DNA from: Ideonella sp.
Lineage (GTDB): Bacteria; Pseudomonadota; Gammaproteobacteria; Burkholderiales; Burkholderiaceae_C
Length of the DNA: 64,000 bases
Assembly: GCA_016721465.1 (NCBI GenBank)
Contig: JADKIA010000015.1
Location: 62,001-126,000 of the forward strand
Reading direction: 5' to 3'
Position numbers and translations under genes: made by a program. This document shows positions 17,893 to 26,927 of this stretch, piece after piece. The notes below the pieces were generated by a model that searched no databases, was not told where the DNA came from, and saw only the letters and a program-made list of their open reading frames with translations. The first letter of the stretch is position 1; each line of letters opens with the position of its first letter.

Positions 17893-20019
17893 TCAGCCGT
17901 GAAGGCAACGCAAGTCCAGGCAGAAAGGCCCCAGGCCGTGCTCGGGCGCGGCCCTCGGGATGAAGCCTGCATCGCGCGGCACCACCGCCAGTGCCACGCG
18001 CTCGGCGCGCCGCTGGCCGGCCGCCGCCAGGTCTTCGGGCAGGCCCGCATAGGCGTTGCCATCGGGCTGCCATTCATGCAGGGTGACCCGATGGTCCAGC
18101 GGGTGGCGGGGATGGCGCAGCAGCAGGTGCACCGGCGCCTGTGCGGCCAGTGCCGGGTGCAGGCCCCAGGTGGGAACGAAGCTGCGGTAGCGCACACCGA
18201 AGACCTGGAGTTCGCCGAGGCGGTCGACCTCGTGGCGCATGGGCAGGGCGACACCTTCGGCGTGCACCTGCCAATCGCGCCAGTCCGCCGCGCCGCCGGG
18301 CGCCGGGCGCAGACGCAACTCGACCCGCGCGGTGCTGGCGTCCACCAGGCGGAAGCTGCCGCCCTGCTCCGGGCTGGCGGCATCGCCCAGCAGGGGCCAG
18401 AACTCCAGGCCGCGCCGGACTTCCAGTGTGCAGCCGGGCAGCGCTACTTGCCCCAAGCGCCGAAAGGACTCGCGCCACAGCACCGAGCGAATGGCCTCGT
18501 CCAGGCCCAGGCGCGCTGCTTCCAAGGCCTTCAGCACCGCGTCGAGATCCTGCTCGAGGTAGAACGGCAAGGCAAAGCGCTGGTGCAGTTCACGGCCCCA
18601 GTCGATCAGTGGCAAGGCGTCGTCGGTGCAGGCCAACATCGCCACCACGCTGCGCAACAGGCAGGCCAGCGCGGTGGCCCGCTCTGGCGTGTGCTGCATG
18701 CGCAGGGCGCGAAACTCCACCAGCCCCAGCTGGCCGCGGCCGGCCAGGAATGGGTTCCACAGCTTTTCGATGTTGACCTCGGCCCGGTGGCTGTTGCCGG
18801 CGGCATCGCAGAGGAATGGCGCGAGGCTGTGCCACAGCCGCTCGGGTGTCGGTGCCGGGTCGCGCTCGAGCAGGGTCAGTGCCAGGGCCAATTCGTCGAA
18901 GGCATCGGTGCCACGCTCGTCGGGCCGGACCGATTGCCCGCTGCTGCCCACGAAATCGTGCGAGAAGAGGTACGACAGGGCGGGGTGGCGGTTGAGGAAT
19001 CGAACCAAACGCGGCAGCAGGCGCGGCTCCGTCAGGAACGGGCTGTGCTGCGGCGACGGACCACCCAGCGTGATCTGGCCGCCGCCGCCCGAGTCCGCCA
19101 CCGTGCCGTTGAAATAGAGCCGGTACGGCGCCAGGCCCTGGTCCGCGGCGGCGGCATAGATCTCGCGGCTGCGCCACAGGAAGTCGGCGGCATCGACGCT
19201 CGGGGCGGTGTTGATCTCGACCACCGCCGGGTCTGGCGTCACGGTCGTCAGCTCCACCGTGGCATCGACCGGAGGCGGGTAGCCCGTGAGGATCAGCGCG
19301 GGCAGGTCGCAGGCCCGGCCCGCCTGCGCCAGGCACGCGAGCACGGCCAGGAACAAGGGCAGCGCTTCGAATTGCGGCAGCTCGATGAGCGCCGTCGGCT
19401 GCCCGTCGCAGGGCTCGATGCGCAGCGAGAACAGGTGCAGGCCCGCCTGCGCCAGCTCGTCGACCAGGCCACTGGCCGGGGTCGCCTGCGCGTGCACCGA
19501 AGGGCGGGCCAGCCGCGGGTCGTCGGCATCGGGGGCGGCGGCATCGCTGCACGTGTGCACCGCCAGGCGGCGCTCGAGCGTGCCGGGCATTGCCACCGGG
19601 GTGACGGCCCAGCCGCGCGCGGCGAACGCCGCTGCCAGGGCGGCCGCCCAGTGGTCCAGCTCCGGCGGGCGATCGGCGCCGCGTCGGGCCAGGATGGGGT
19701 CGGGCGGTCCGTGCCACAAGGCCGCGCCGTCCCGGCGGCGGTACAGCCCCAGGTTCCACCGCGGTGCGTCCTCGCCCGGGTATTGCCGCCCCACGCTGCG
19801 CAGCACGAGGCCGCCGGCGAAGCGTCGGCACAGCCCACCCAGCAGGGCCTGGGCGCGCTGCTCCTTGTCGCCCCCCAGTGCCCGATTCAGCCAAGGCGGC
19901 GACTGGGCCATGCGGTCGGTGAACGTGGGTTCGGACCCGACCCAGATCGTGAACCCGCGCGCGGCAAGCGTTGCGTCGTGCCGGTGCACGGCGGCGTCGA
20001 AGGCCTCGATCGTCCACAT
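17893..20019 (-). CDS. Stand-alone DUF2126 protein (putative amidoligase, COOH-NH2 ligase superfamily)
   Basis: The 708-residue protein matches the C-terminal half of the large bacterial 'transglutaminase-like plus DUF2126' proteins. Diagnostic stretches are GGGGQITLGGPSPQHSPFL and RFLNRHPALSYLFSHDFVG, then SGQSVRPDERGTDAFDEL, and later HRAEVNIEKLWNP and EFRALRMQ. Family comparisons assign DUF2126 to the amidoligase/ATP-grasp-like group, which suggests peptide-bond-like ligation. The usual N-terminal transglutaminase domain is absent: the protein starts at MWTIEAFDAAV, which resembles the inter-domain boundary. No signal peptide or membrane segment is visible. It is probably transcribed with the phosphopantetheinyl transferase. 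Its link to the lipid cluster is positional only. Confidence 0.75.
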   Translation of the reverse strand: MWTIEAFDAAVHRHDATLAARGFTIWVGSEPTFTDRMAQSPPWLNRALGGDKEQRAQALLGGLCRRFAGGLVLRSVGRQYPGEDAPRWNLGLYRRRDGAALWHGPPDPILARRGADRPPELDHWAAALAAAFAARGWAVTPVAMPGTLERRLAVHTCSDAAAPDADDPRLARPSVHAQATPASGLVDELAQAGLHLFSLRIEPCDGQPTALIELPQFEALPLFLAVLACLAQAGRACDLPALILTGYPPPVDATVELTTVTPDPAVVEINTAPSVDAADFLWRSREIYAAAADQGLAPYRLYFNGTVADSGGGGQITLGGPSPQHSPFLTEPRLLPRLVRFLNRHPALSYLFSHDFVGSSGQSVRPDERGTDAFDELALALTLLERDPAPTPERLWHSLAPFLCDAAGNSHRAEVNIEKLWNPFLAGRGQLGLVEFRALRMQHTPERATALACLLRSVVAMLACTDDALPLIDWGRELHQRFALPFYLEQDLDAVLKALEAARLGLDEAIRSVLWRESFRRLGQVALPGCTLEVRRGLEFWPLLGDAASPEQGGSFRLVDASTARVELRLRPAPGGAADWRDWQVHAEGVALPMRHEVDRLGELQVFGVRYRSFVPTWGLHPALAAQAPVHLLLRHPRHPLDHRVTLHEWQPDGNAYAGLPEDLAAAGQRRAERVALAVVPRDAGFIPRAAPEHGLGPFCLDLRCLHG

Positions 20020-20396
20020 GGTTCAGGCGCGGCGGGCCGGGTGCGTCCGTGGGCACGGGACGAGTTCCTGGCATCGGTCGCGCTGGGCCTCGTCGTGGCG
20101 CATTCGGGTCGGCATGGGTCGGGGTGGAGCCAATTCCTAGCAAGAAAGATACCGTGGCCTGTGAGGCCGAGGGTCGACCGAATCGGCGCACGACCAAGGG
20201 CTGTTCGCACCGCGTTGGCACCCGGCGTTGATCCACGACAGGATGCCGACCCGACAAGGCGCGCCCAAGGCACCGAAACAGGGCAGCGCGCATCGTTTTC
20301 GAATCGTGGATCGGATCTTGCGTGCGCTGCCTGTCCAGCCAAGGACGGCCTCACGATTCACCACCGTCCAACCAACGACCTTCAGGAATTACTGCA
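20020..20396. other. Intergenic region between the divergent DUF2126 gene and pckG
   Basis: These 377 nt contain no convincing gene on either strand. I see a short inverted repeat GGCCT-gtg-AGGCC near 20156-20168 and no clear -35/-10 pair. Both flanking genes start outward from here, so it must hold their promoters. Confidence 0.6.
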
Positions 20397-22247
20397 ATGA
20401 ATCCCAGCCCGACCGAAGCCGCACCGAGCAATGCGAGTGCCCGCCTTTGCGCCTGGGTGGCCGAAATGGCCCGCCTGTGTGAGCCCGAGCGCGTGGTCTG
20501 GTGCGACGGCTCCACCGCCGAGTACGACCGCCTCTGCGCCCAGATGGTGGGCAGCGGCACCTTGATCCGTCTGAACCCCGCCAAGCGCCCCAACAGTTTT
20601 CTGGCACGCTCGCACCCGTCGGACGTGGCCCGCGTCGAAGAGCGCACCTTCATCTGCGCCGCGACCAAGGACGATGTCGGCCCCACCAACAATTGGGCGG
20701 CCCCCGATGAGATGCGGGTCACCTTGCGCAGCGTGTTCACCGGCTGCATGCACCGGCGCACGATGTACGTCATCCCGTTCAGCATGGGCCCGCTGGGCTC
20801 GCCGATCGCCAAGATCGGCGTGCAGATCAGCGACAGTCCCTACGTGGTCGTCAACATGCGCATCATGACGCGGATGGGCTCGCGCGTGCTCGATGTGCTG
20901 GGCGACGGCCCGTTCGTGCCTTGCATGCATTCGGTGGGGGCGCCGCTGGCGCCGGGCCAGGCCGACGTCGCCTGGCCTTGCGAGGGCGACATCGCCAAGA
21001 AGTACATCGCGCATTTTCCCGAGACCACCGAGATCTGGTCCTACGGCTCGGGCTATGGCGGCAATGCGCTGCTGGGCAAGAAGTGCCTCGCGCTGCGCAT
21101 CGCCTCGGTGATGGGGCGCAACGAAGGCTGGCTGGCCGAGCACATGCTGATCTCGGGGCTGGAGTCACCCGACGGCGAGAAGACCTACATCGCCGCAGCC
21201 TTCCCCAGCGCCTGCGGCAAGACCAATCTGGCCATGGTCAAGCCGCCGCCAGGGCTGGAGGGCTGGAAGGTCACCACCGTGGGCGACGACATCGCGTGGA
21301 TCAAGCAGTCGCCGGACGGGCTGCTGCGGGCCATCAACCCGGAGGCCGGTTTCTTTGGCGTGGCGCCGGGCACCAACTTTTCATCCAACGCCAATGCCAT
21401 GTTGACGATGAACCGCAACGCCGTCTTCACCAACGTGGCCCTGACCGATGACGGTGACGTCTGGTGGGAGGGCATGGACGGCCCCCCACCGGCGCATGCC
21501 ATCGACTGGCAGGGCAAGGACTGGACACCCGGCTGCGGCCGCCTGGCCGCGCACCCGAACTCGCGCTTCACCGCGCCGGCCAGCCAGTGCCCCTCGATCG
21601 ACCCCGAGTGGGAGAACCCGGACGGCGTGCCGATCAGTGCCTTCGTCTTCGGTGGGCGCATGACCAAGGACATGCCGCTGGTCTACCAGGCCTTCAACTG
21701 GGCGCACGGCGTTTACCTGGCGGCGACCATGGGCTCCGAGGCCACCGCGGCGGCGATCGGCCAGGTGGCGATGCGGCGCGATCCGATGGCGATGCTGCCG
21801 TTCTGCGGCTACAACATGGCCGACTACTTCGGCCACTGGCTCGGTGTCGGCCGACGCGTGGCGAACCCGCCGCGCATCTTCCGCGTCAACTGGTTTCGCA
21901 AGGGCGAGGATGGCCAGTTTCTCTGGCCAGGCTTCGGCGACAACATGCGCGTGCTGAAGTGGATCGTCGACCGGGTGCGGGGTCGCGGTTACGCCGTCGA
22001 GAGCCCGATCGGCTGGATGCCGCGGCACGATGACATCGAGTGGACGGGCCTGGACTTTCCCAGCGAGACCTTCCACGCACTGATGGCCGTGGGCCGTGAT
22101 GCCGGCACCGCCGAGGCCAACGCGCACGGCGAGCTGTTCGACCGCTTCCTCGACCGCCTGCCCAAGGAGTTCATCTTCGAGCGCGAGATGCTTCGCCTTC
22201 GGCTCTGGCGCTCACCCGAGCGCTGGGAACTGGCGCACGAGCAGTGA
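20397..22247 (+). CDS. pckG: Phosphoenolpyruvate carboxykinase (GTP)
   Basis: The 616-residue product converts oxaloacetate and GTP to PEP, CO2 and GDP in gluconeogenesis. It has the GTP-type features: the kinase loop AFPSACGKTN, the metal-site region VGDDIAW, substrate-binding GYGGNALLGKKC, and GAFVFGGRM-like spacing read as ISAFVFGGRM. I chose the ATG at 20397 because family members begin shortly before the LCAWVAEMARL segment; an in-frame start 25 codons upstream has no family support. Its length is normal for the GTP enzyme, which is ~70 residues longer than the ATP form. The ribosome site is weak. It lies next to a phosphofructokinase gene, so two opposing control points of glycolysis are neighbours. 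Confidence 0.96.
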   Translation: MNPSPTEAAPSNASARLCAWVAEMARLCEPERVVWCDGSTAEYDRLCAQMVGSGTLIRLNPAKRPNSFLARSHPSDVARVEERTFICAATKDDVGPTNNWAAPDEMRVTLRSVFTGCMHRRTMYVIPFSMGPLGSPIAKIGVQISDSPYVVVNMRIMTRMGSRVLDVLGDGPFVPCMHSVGAPLAPGQADVAWPCEGDIAKKYIAHFPETTEIWSYGSGYGGNALLGKKCLALRIASVMGRNEGWLAEHMLISGLESPDGEKTYIAAAFPSACGKTNLAMVKPPPGLEGWKVTTVGDDIAWIKQSPDGLLRAINPEAGFFGVAPGTNFSSNANAMLTMNRNAVFTNVALTDDGDVWWEGMDGPPPAHAIDWQGKDWTPGCGRLAAHPNSRFTAPASQCPSIDPEWENPDGVPISAFVFGGRMTKDMPLVYQAFNWAHGVYLAATMGSEATAAAIGQVAMRRDPMAMLPFCGYNMADYFGHWLGVGRRVANPPRIFRVNWFRKGEDGQFLWPGFGDNMRVLKWIVDRVRGRGYAVESPIGWMPRHDDIEWTGLDFPSETFHALMAVGRDAGTAEANAHGELFDRFLDRLPKEFIFEREMLRLRLWRSPERWELAHEQ

Positions 22248-22406
22248 GCGCGCGGCGCCGACACCCGAGCCGTCTCAAGCAGGAGCGACGTCTGGCAAGC
22301 CGGGTGCCGATCCTGCAGCACTGACGCCTTGCCGCAGACGACAATGCCAGCGGCACGAGCGGCGGTCGCCGAGTTGGCGTGACCAGGCATGGCAAGGAGA
22401 CCCAAG

Positions 22407-24623
22407 TTGGCTAAAAGAAGAATCGGGGTGCTCACCAGCGGCGGTGATGCGCAGGGCATGAATGCAGCGGTCAGGGCGGTGGTCCGCACCGGCCTGCGCC
22501 GTGGCATCGAGGTGTGGGCCATCACCGAGGGCTACAAGGGCATGGTCGAAGGCGGCGAGAAGATCCACGCGATGTCCTGGGACGCCGTGGGCGGCATCCT
22601 CCAGCAGGGCGGCACGGTGATCGGCACGGCCCGCTCGGAGGCGTTCCGCGGCCGCGACGGCCGGCGCCAGGCGGCCGCGAACCTCATTGCGGCGGACATC
22701 GACAGCCTGGTCGTGATCGGCGGTGACGGCAGCCTCACCGGGGCCAACCTGTTCCGGCAGGAGTGGTCCGGGCTGCTGGCCGAACTGGTGGCCAGTGGCG
22801 ACATCACGCCAGAACAGGCGGCAGCGCATCCCGCACTCATGATCGTCGGTCTGGCCGGTTCGATCGACAACGACATGGTCGGGACCGACATGACGATCGG
22901 CGCCGACACGGCCCTGCACCGCATCACCCAGGCGCTCGATGCCCTTTCCAGCACGGCGGCGTCGCACCAGCGTTCCTTCGTGGTCGAGGTCATGGGCCGG
23001 CGCTGTGGCTACCTTGCGCTGCGCGGCGCCATCGCCGGCTGCGCCGACTGGGTGTTCATCCCCGAGTCGCCGCCCGAGAACGGCTGGGAGGATCGGATGT
23101 GCGAAGAGCTGCGCCTGGGCCGCGAGTACGGCCGCCGCGACAGCATCGTCATCGTCGCCGAGGGCGCGATCGATCGCCAGGGCCAGCCCATCACGTCGGC
23201 TTACGTGCGCGAGGTGCTTGAGAAGCGGCTGGGCGAGGACACCCGAGTCACCGTGCTCGGCCACGTGCAACGCGGTGGTTCACCGAGCGCGTTCGACCGC
23301 TACATGAGCACCTTGCTGGGCCATGCCGCCGTCGACGAACTGCTCCAGGCCACCGCCGAGAGCGAACCGGTGCTGATGGGCTTTCACAACAACCGGGTCA
23401 CCCGCTCGCCGCTGATGGCCTCGGTGGCGCAGACCCGGGCCGTGACGTCGGCGATCGGCGAGGGCGACTACGACCGCGCGATCCGCTTGCGCAGCGGCAG
23501 CTTCCTCGAGACGCGTGACTCGCTGGCCACCTTGATGCGGGCGCGGCCGACCCTGAGCCAGGCGTCGCCGCGGCCGCTGCGCTTCGCGCTGCTGCACGCC
23601 GGCGCCGTGGCCCCCGGCATGAACACCGCCGCCCGGGCCGCCGTGCGCATCCTGCTCGATCGGGGCCATCGGGTGCTCGGCGTGCGCAACGGCCTGTCGG
23701 GCTTGCTCGAGCGCGACATCGTCGAGATGGACTGGATGTCCGTCAGCGGCTGGGCCCAGCGAGGTGGTGCGGCGCTGGGCACGGCCCGACACGAGCTGGC
23801 GGGCAAGGACCTGTACCTGATTGCCAGGACGATCGAGGAGTACCAGCTCGACGGCGTGCTGATGATCGGCGGCTATTCGGGCTACGAGGCGATCCACCGC
23901 ATGGTGTCGGCGCGGGCCACGTTCCCGGCATTCAACCTGCCGATGATCTGCCTGCCGTGCTGCATCAACAACAACCTGCCCGGCTCCGACATGAGCGTGG
24001 GCGCCGACACCGCCCTGAACTCGATCGTGGAAGCGATGGACAAGATCAAGCAGTCGGCCGCCGACGGGCGCTGTTTCGTCGTCGAGGTGATGGGCCGCTA
24101 CTGCGGCTACCTGGCGCTGATGGCGGGGCTGGCCACCGGCGCCGAGCAGGTCTTCCTGCACGAGGAGGGCATCACCCTGGACGATCTGCGCGACGAACTC
24201 GGCCGCATGTCGGCCAGTTTCGACCAGGGCAAGCGCCTGAACCTGGTCTTGCGCAGCGAACTCGCCAACGAGGTGTACACCACCGACTTCATCACCGCGC
24301 TGTTTGCCCAGGAGGGCAAGGGCCGGTTCAGCGTGCGCCAGGCCATCCTCGGCCACCTCCAGCAAGGTGGTGATCCGTCGCCGTTCGACCGCAACCTGTC
24401 CACCCGCCTGGTCACGCGCTGCATCGACCGGCTGATCGAGCAGTCGTCGGCCGCGGAGCCCGAGGCCAGCTTCATCGGTGTGGCCGACGGCCGGGTGCAG
24501 TTCACCGGCTTCGAGCACTTCAGTCGGCTGGTCGACGCGGTCCACCAGCGACCGAAGCAGCAATGGTGGCTGGGTCTGCGCGACATCGTCGACGCGCTGG
24601 CGAGCCCGGCACGCCCGGCCTGA
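22407..24623 (+). CDS. Tandem-duplicated 6-phosphofructokinase, catalytic N half and degenerate C half
   Basis: The product is a fusion of two PFK-A folds. The N half (about residues 1-370) has LTSGGDAQGMN, VIGGDGSLTGA and GSIDNDMVGTD, which keep the catalytic Asp pair, and VMGRRCGYLA. The C half (about 380-735) repeats the fold but with IGGYSGYEA in place of GGDGS and CINNNLPGSD in place of the T/SIDND motif. It is therefore probably regulatory or structural, as in animal and fungal PFK. The TTG at 22407 is preferred because AAGGAG lies 8 nt upstream and the product then starts MAKRRIGVLTSGG; an ATG six codons earlier (22389) has no good ribosome site. Phosphate donor (ATP or PPi) is not certain: the GGDGS sequence favours ATP. 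Confidence 0.9.
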   Translation: MAKRRIGVLTSGGDAQGMNAAVRAVVRTGLRRGIEVWAITEGYKGMVEGGEKIHAMSWDAVGGILQQGGTVIGTARSEAFRGRDGRRQAAANLIAADIDSLVVIGGDGSLTGANLFRQEWSGLLAELVASGDITPEQAAAHPALMIVGLAGSIDNDMVGTDMTIGADTALHRITQALDALSSTAASHQRSFVVEVMGRRCGYLALRGAIAGCADWVFIPESPPENGWEDRMCEELRLGREYGRRDSIVIVAEGAIDRQGQPITSAYVREVLEKRLGEDTRVTVLGHVQRGGSPSAFDRYMSTLLGHAAVDELLQATAESEPVLMGFHNNRVTRSPLMASVAQTRAVTSAIGEGDYDRAIRLRSGSFLETRDSLATLMRARPTLSQASPRPLRFALLHAGAVAPGMNTAARAAVRILLDRGHRVLGVRNGLSGLLERDIVEMDWMSVSGWAQRGGAALGTARHELAGKDLYLIARTIEEYQLDGVLMIGGYSGYEAIHRMVSARATFPAFNLPMICLPCCINNNLPGSDMSVGADTALNSIVEAMDKIKQSAADGRCFVVEVMGRYCGYLALMAGLATGAEQVFLHEEGITLDDLRDELGRMSASFDQGKRLNLVLRSELANEVYTTDFITALFAQEGKGRFSVRQAILGHLQQGGDPSPFDRNLSTRLVTRCIDRLIEQSSAAEPEASFIGVADGRVQFTGFEHFSRLVDAVHQRPKQQWWLGLRDIVDALASPARPA

Positions 24624-24719
24624 CATCGGGGGCGGGCCGCAGCGGGCCTGGGCGTTTTCTGCGCGATCGGACGGTGCGGGGCCGTTCGATATGATCCGCG
24701 GCCCTTCCACCCGTCACCC

Positions 24720-26885
24720 ATGGCCGAATCCCCTGCCTCGTTGAATCCCGCCCAGCTCGACGCCGTGCACCACCTCTCGGGACCGTGCCTGGTGCTGGCT
24801 GGTGCCGGCTCGGGCAAGACGCGCGTCATCACGCACAAGATCGCGCGGCTGCTGCAGGCCGGGCTGGAGCCCAGGCAGATCGCCGCCATCACCTTCACCA
24901 ACAAGGCCGCGCAAGAGATGCGCGAGCGCGCCAAGGGGCTGGTGGGGCCACGCGCGGCGCGGGACCTGGCCATCTCCACCTTCCACTCGCTGGGCGTGCG
25001 CCTGCTGCGCGAGGACGGCACCCGCGTCGGACTGAAGGAGAAGTTCTCCATTCTCGACAGTGACGATGTGCTGGGCGTGTTGCGCGACGCCGGCGGCTGC
25101 ACCGACAACGCATTGGCCAAACGTTGGCAATGGACCATCAGCCTGTGGAAGAACCAGGGTCTGAACAGCGATGCGGCGGCCGCGGCCGCGAAGGACGACA
25201 ACGAGCGCGTGGCCGCGCGCGTGATGAAGCACTACGAGGAGCGCCTGGCGGCCTACCAGGCGGTGGACTTCGACGACCTGATCAGCCTGCCGCTGGCGCT
25301 GTTGACTCGCGACGCCGAGACGCGCGAGAAGTGGCAGAACCGCTTCGGCCATGTGCTGGTGGACGAGTACCAGGACACGAACTCGGTGCAGTACGAGCTG
25401 ATGAAGCTGCTGGTGAGCCACCCCGACGACCGACGCGCCGGGCGCTTCACCGCGGTGGGCGACGACGACCAGAGCATCTACGGCTGGCGCGGCGCCACCA
25501 TCGACAACCTGCGCCGCCTGCCGCAGGACTGGCCGGCGTTGAAACTCATTGCGCTGGAACAGAACTACCGCTCCACCGGTGCCATCCTGCGCGCGGCCAA
25601 CAACGTCATCGCAGGCAACACCAAGCTGTTCGAGAAGAAGCTGTGGAGCGAGTTCGGCGACGGCGATCCGGTGCGGCTGCTCGAATGCGACAGCGAGGAC
25701 CACGAGGCCGAGCGCGCGGTGGCGCTCATCCAGTCGCTGCGGGCGCAGGGGGGCGCGGTGGGCGGCGCGCGCGAGGGCGGCGGCGGGGTGAAGTTCGGCG
25801 ACTTCGCCATCCTCTACCGCGCCAACCACCTGGCCCGCGTGTTCGAGCAGAAGCTGCGTGCCGCTCAGATCCCGTACAAGGTGTCGGGTGGGCAAAGCTA
25901 CTTCGATCGGGTCGAGATCAAGGACCTGTGTGGCTGGCTGCGGCTGCTGGTGAACCAGGACGACGACCCGGCCTTCCTGCGCGCCGTGACCACGCCCAAA
26001 CGCGGCGTCGGCCACACCACCTTGGCCAAGCTGGGCGAGTTCTCGGGGCAGTGGAAGAAGAGCCTGTTCGAGTCGCTGTTCGCGTCCAGCCTGGCCGCGC
26101 AGCTGGGCGCCAAGGCGGTGGGCTCGCTCCATGAGTTTGGTCGTTATGTCAATGAGCTGGAACACCGCGCCAGCCGCACCGTTGGGGCCGAGGCCGCCAA
26201 GGCCTTCCTGATGGATTGGCTGAAGGACATCGGCTATGAGCAGCACCTCTACGACCACAGCGACGACAGCGAAAAGCTGGCAGCGGCGCGCTGGACCAAC
26301 GTGCTCGATTTCGTCGACTGGATCGCGCGGCGTTGTGGCGGCGAGAGTGGCCTGCGCCAGGCGACGGGCCGCCCCGAGCCAGGCGCGCGCCCCCCGGGGG
26401 CCGACGCCGAAGGCGTCTGGGGGCAGCAGGACGGCAGCAACGAGGCCAGCCCGGCGCAGAGCGTGCTGCAGGTGGCGCAGACCATCAGCGTGATCATCAG
26501 CCTGGCCGAGCGCGGCGACGAGCAGGACGTGGTGACCCTGTCGACCCTGCACGCCGCCAAGGGCCTGGAGTGGCCGCACGTGATGCTGGTGGGCGTGAAC
26601 GAGGGGCTGCTGCCCTTCAAGAGCGATGCGGAAGAGATGACGCCGCAGCGGCTGGAAGAAGAGCGTCGGCTGATGTACGTGGGCATCACCCGCGCCCGCA
26701 CCACCTTGGTGGTCAGCACCTTGAAGCGCCGCAAGAAGGGTCGCGACAAGGTGATGGGCGTTCCCAGCCGTTTCATCGCCGAGATGAAGCTGGGCGAGGG
26801 CGGCGCGAAGGAGGACCCGCGCGAGCGGCTGAAGAAGCTGCGCGCGGAGCTGGCTGCCCGCCAGGCCCCTACCTTCACGCCCTGA
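24720..26885 (+). CDS. rep: ATP-dependent DNA helicase Rep (UvrD/Rep superfamily 1A)
   Basis: The 721-residue 3'-5' helicase has all SF1A motifs in order: Walker A GAGSGKTR near residue 30, ITFTNKAAQEM, DEYQDTN, VGDDDQSIYGWRGA, LEQNYRST, and later TLHAAKGLEW and MYVGITRARTTL. Rep removes proteins ahead of replication forks and helps restart. It is ~50 residues longer than the common form because of two low-complexity stretches: Gly-rich around 25740-25795 and a Pro/Gly/Ala-rich insert at about 26364-26424 encoded by palindromic DNA. A TATGAT hexamer at 24690-24695, 25 nt before the ATG, could be the -10 box. Confidence 0.95.
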   Translation: MAESPASLNPAQLDAVHHLSGPCLVLAGAGSGKTRVITHKIARLLQAGLEPRQIAAITFTNKAAQEMRERAKGLVGPRAARDLAISTFHSLGVRLLREDGTRVGLKEKFSILDSDDVLGVLRDAGGCTDNALAKRWQWTISLWKNQGLNSDAAAAAAKDDNERVAARVMKHYEERLAAYQAVDFDDLISLPLALLTRDAETREKWQNRFGHVLVDEYQDTNSVQYELMKLLVSHPDDRRAGRFTAVGDDDQSIYGWRGATIDNLRRLPQDWPALKLIALEQNYRSTGAILRAANNVIAGNTKLFEKKLWSEFGDGDPVRLLECDSEDHEAERAVALIQSLRAQGGAVGGAREGGGGVKFGDFAILYRANHLARVFEQKLRAAQIPYKVSGGQSYFDRVEIKDLCGWLRLLVNQDDDPAFLRAVTTPKRGVGHTTLAKLGEFSGQWKKSLFESLFASSLAAQLGAKAVGSLHEFGRYVNELEHRASRTVGAEAAKAFLMDWLKDIGYEQHLYDHSDDSEKLAAARWTNVLDFVDWIARRCGGESGLRQATGRPEPGARPPGADAEGVWGQQDGSNEASPAQSVLQVAQTISVIISLAERGDEQDVVTLSTLHAAKGLEWPHVMLVGVNEGLLPFKSDAEEMTPQRLEEERRLMYVGITRARTTLVVSTLKRRKKGRDKVMGVPSRFIAEMKLGEGGAKEDPRERLKKLRAELAARQAPTFTP
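26364..26424. repeat. GC-rich palindromic element inserted in frame in rep
   Basis: CCCCCGGGGG at 26391-26400 and the hairpin GACGCC-gaa-GGCGTC at 26403-26417 sit inside the helicase gene and encode a Pro/Gly/Ala stretch not expected in the domain just before motif V. The texture resembles the intergenic palindromic spacers at 53295-53358 and 60313-60400, although sequence identity between them is limited. Confidence 0.5.
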
Positions 26886-26927
26886 TCGGCGCTATCCTCC
26901 CCGCTCGCGGATTGAAGGGGGCCGGTC

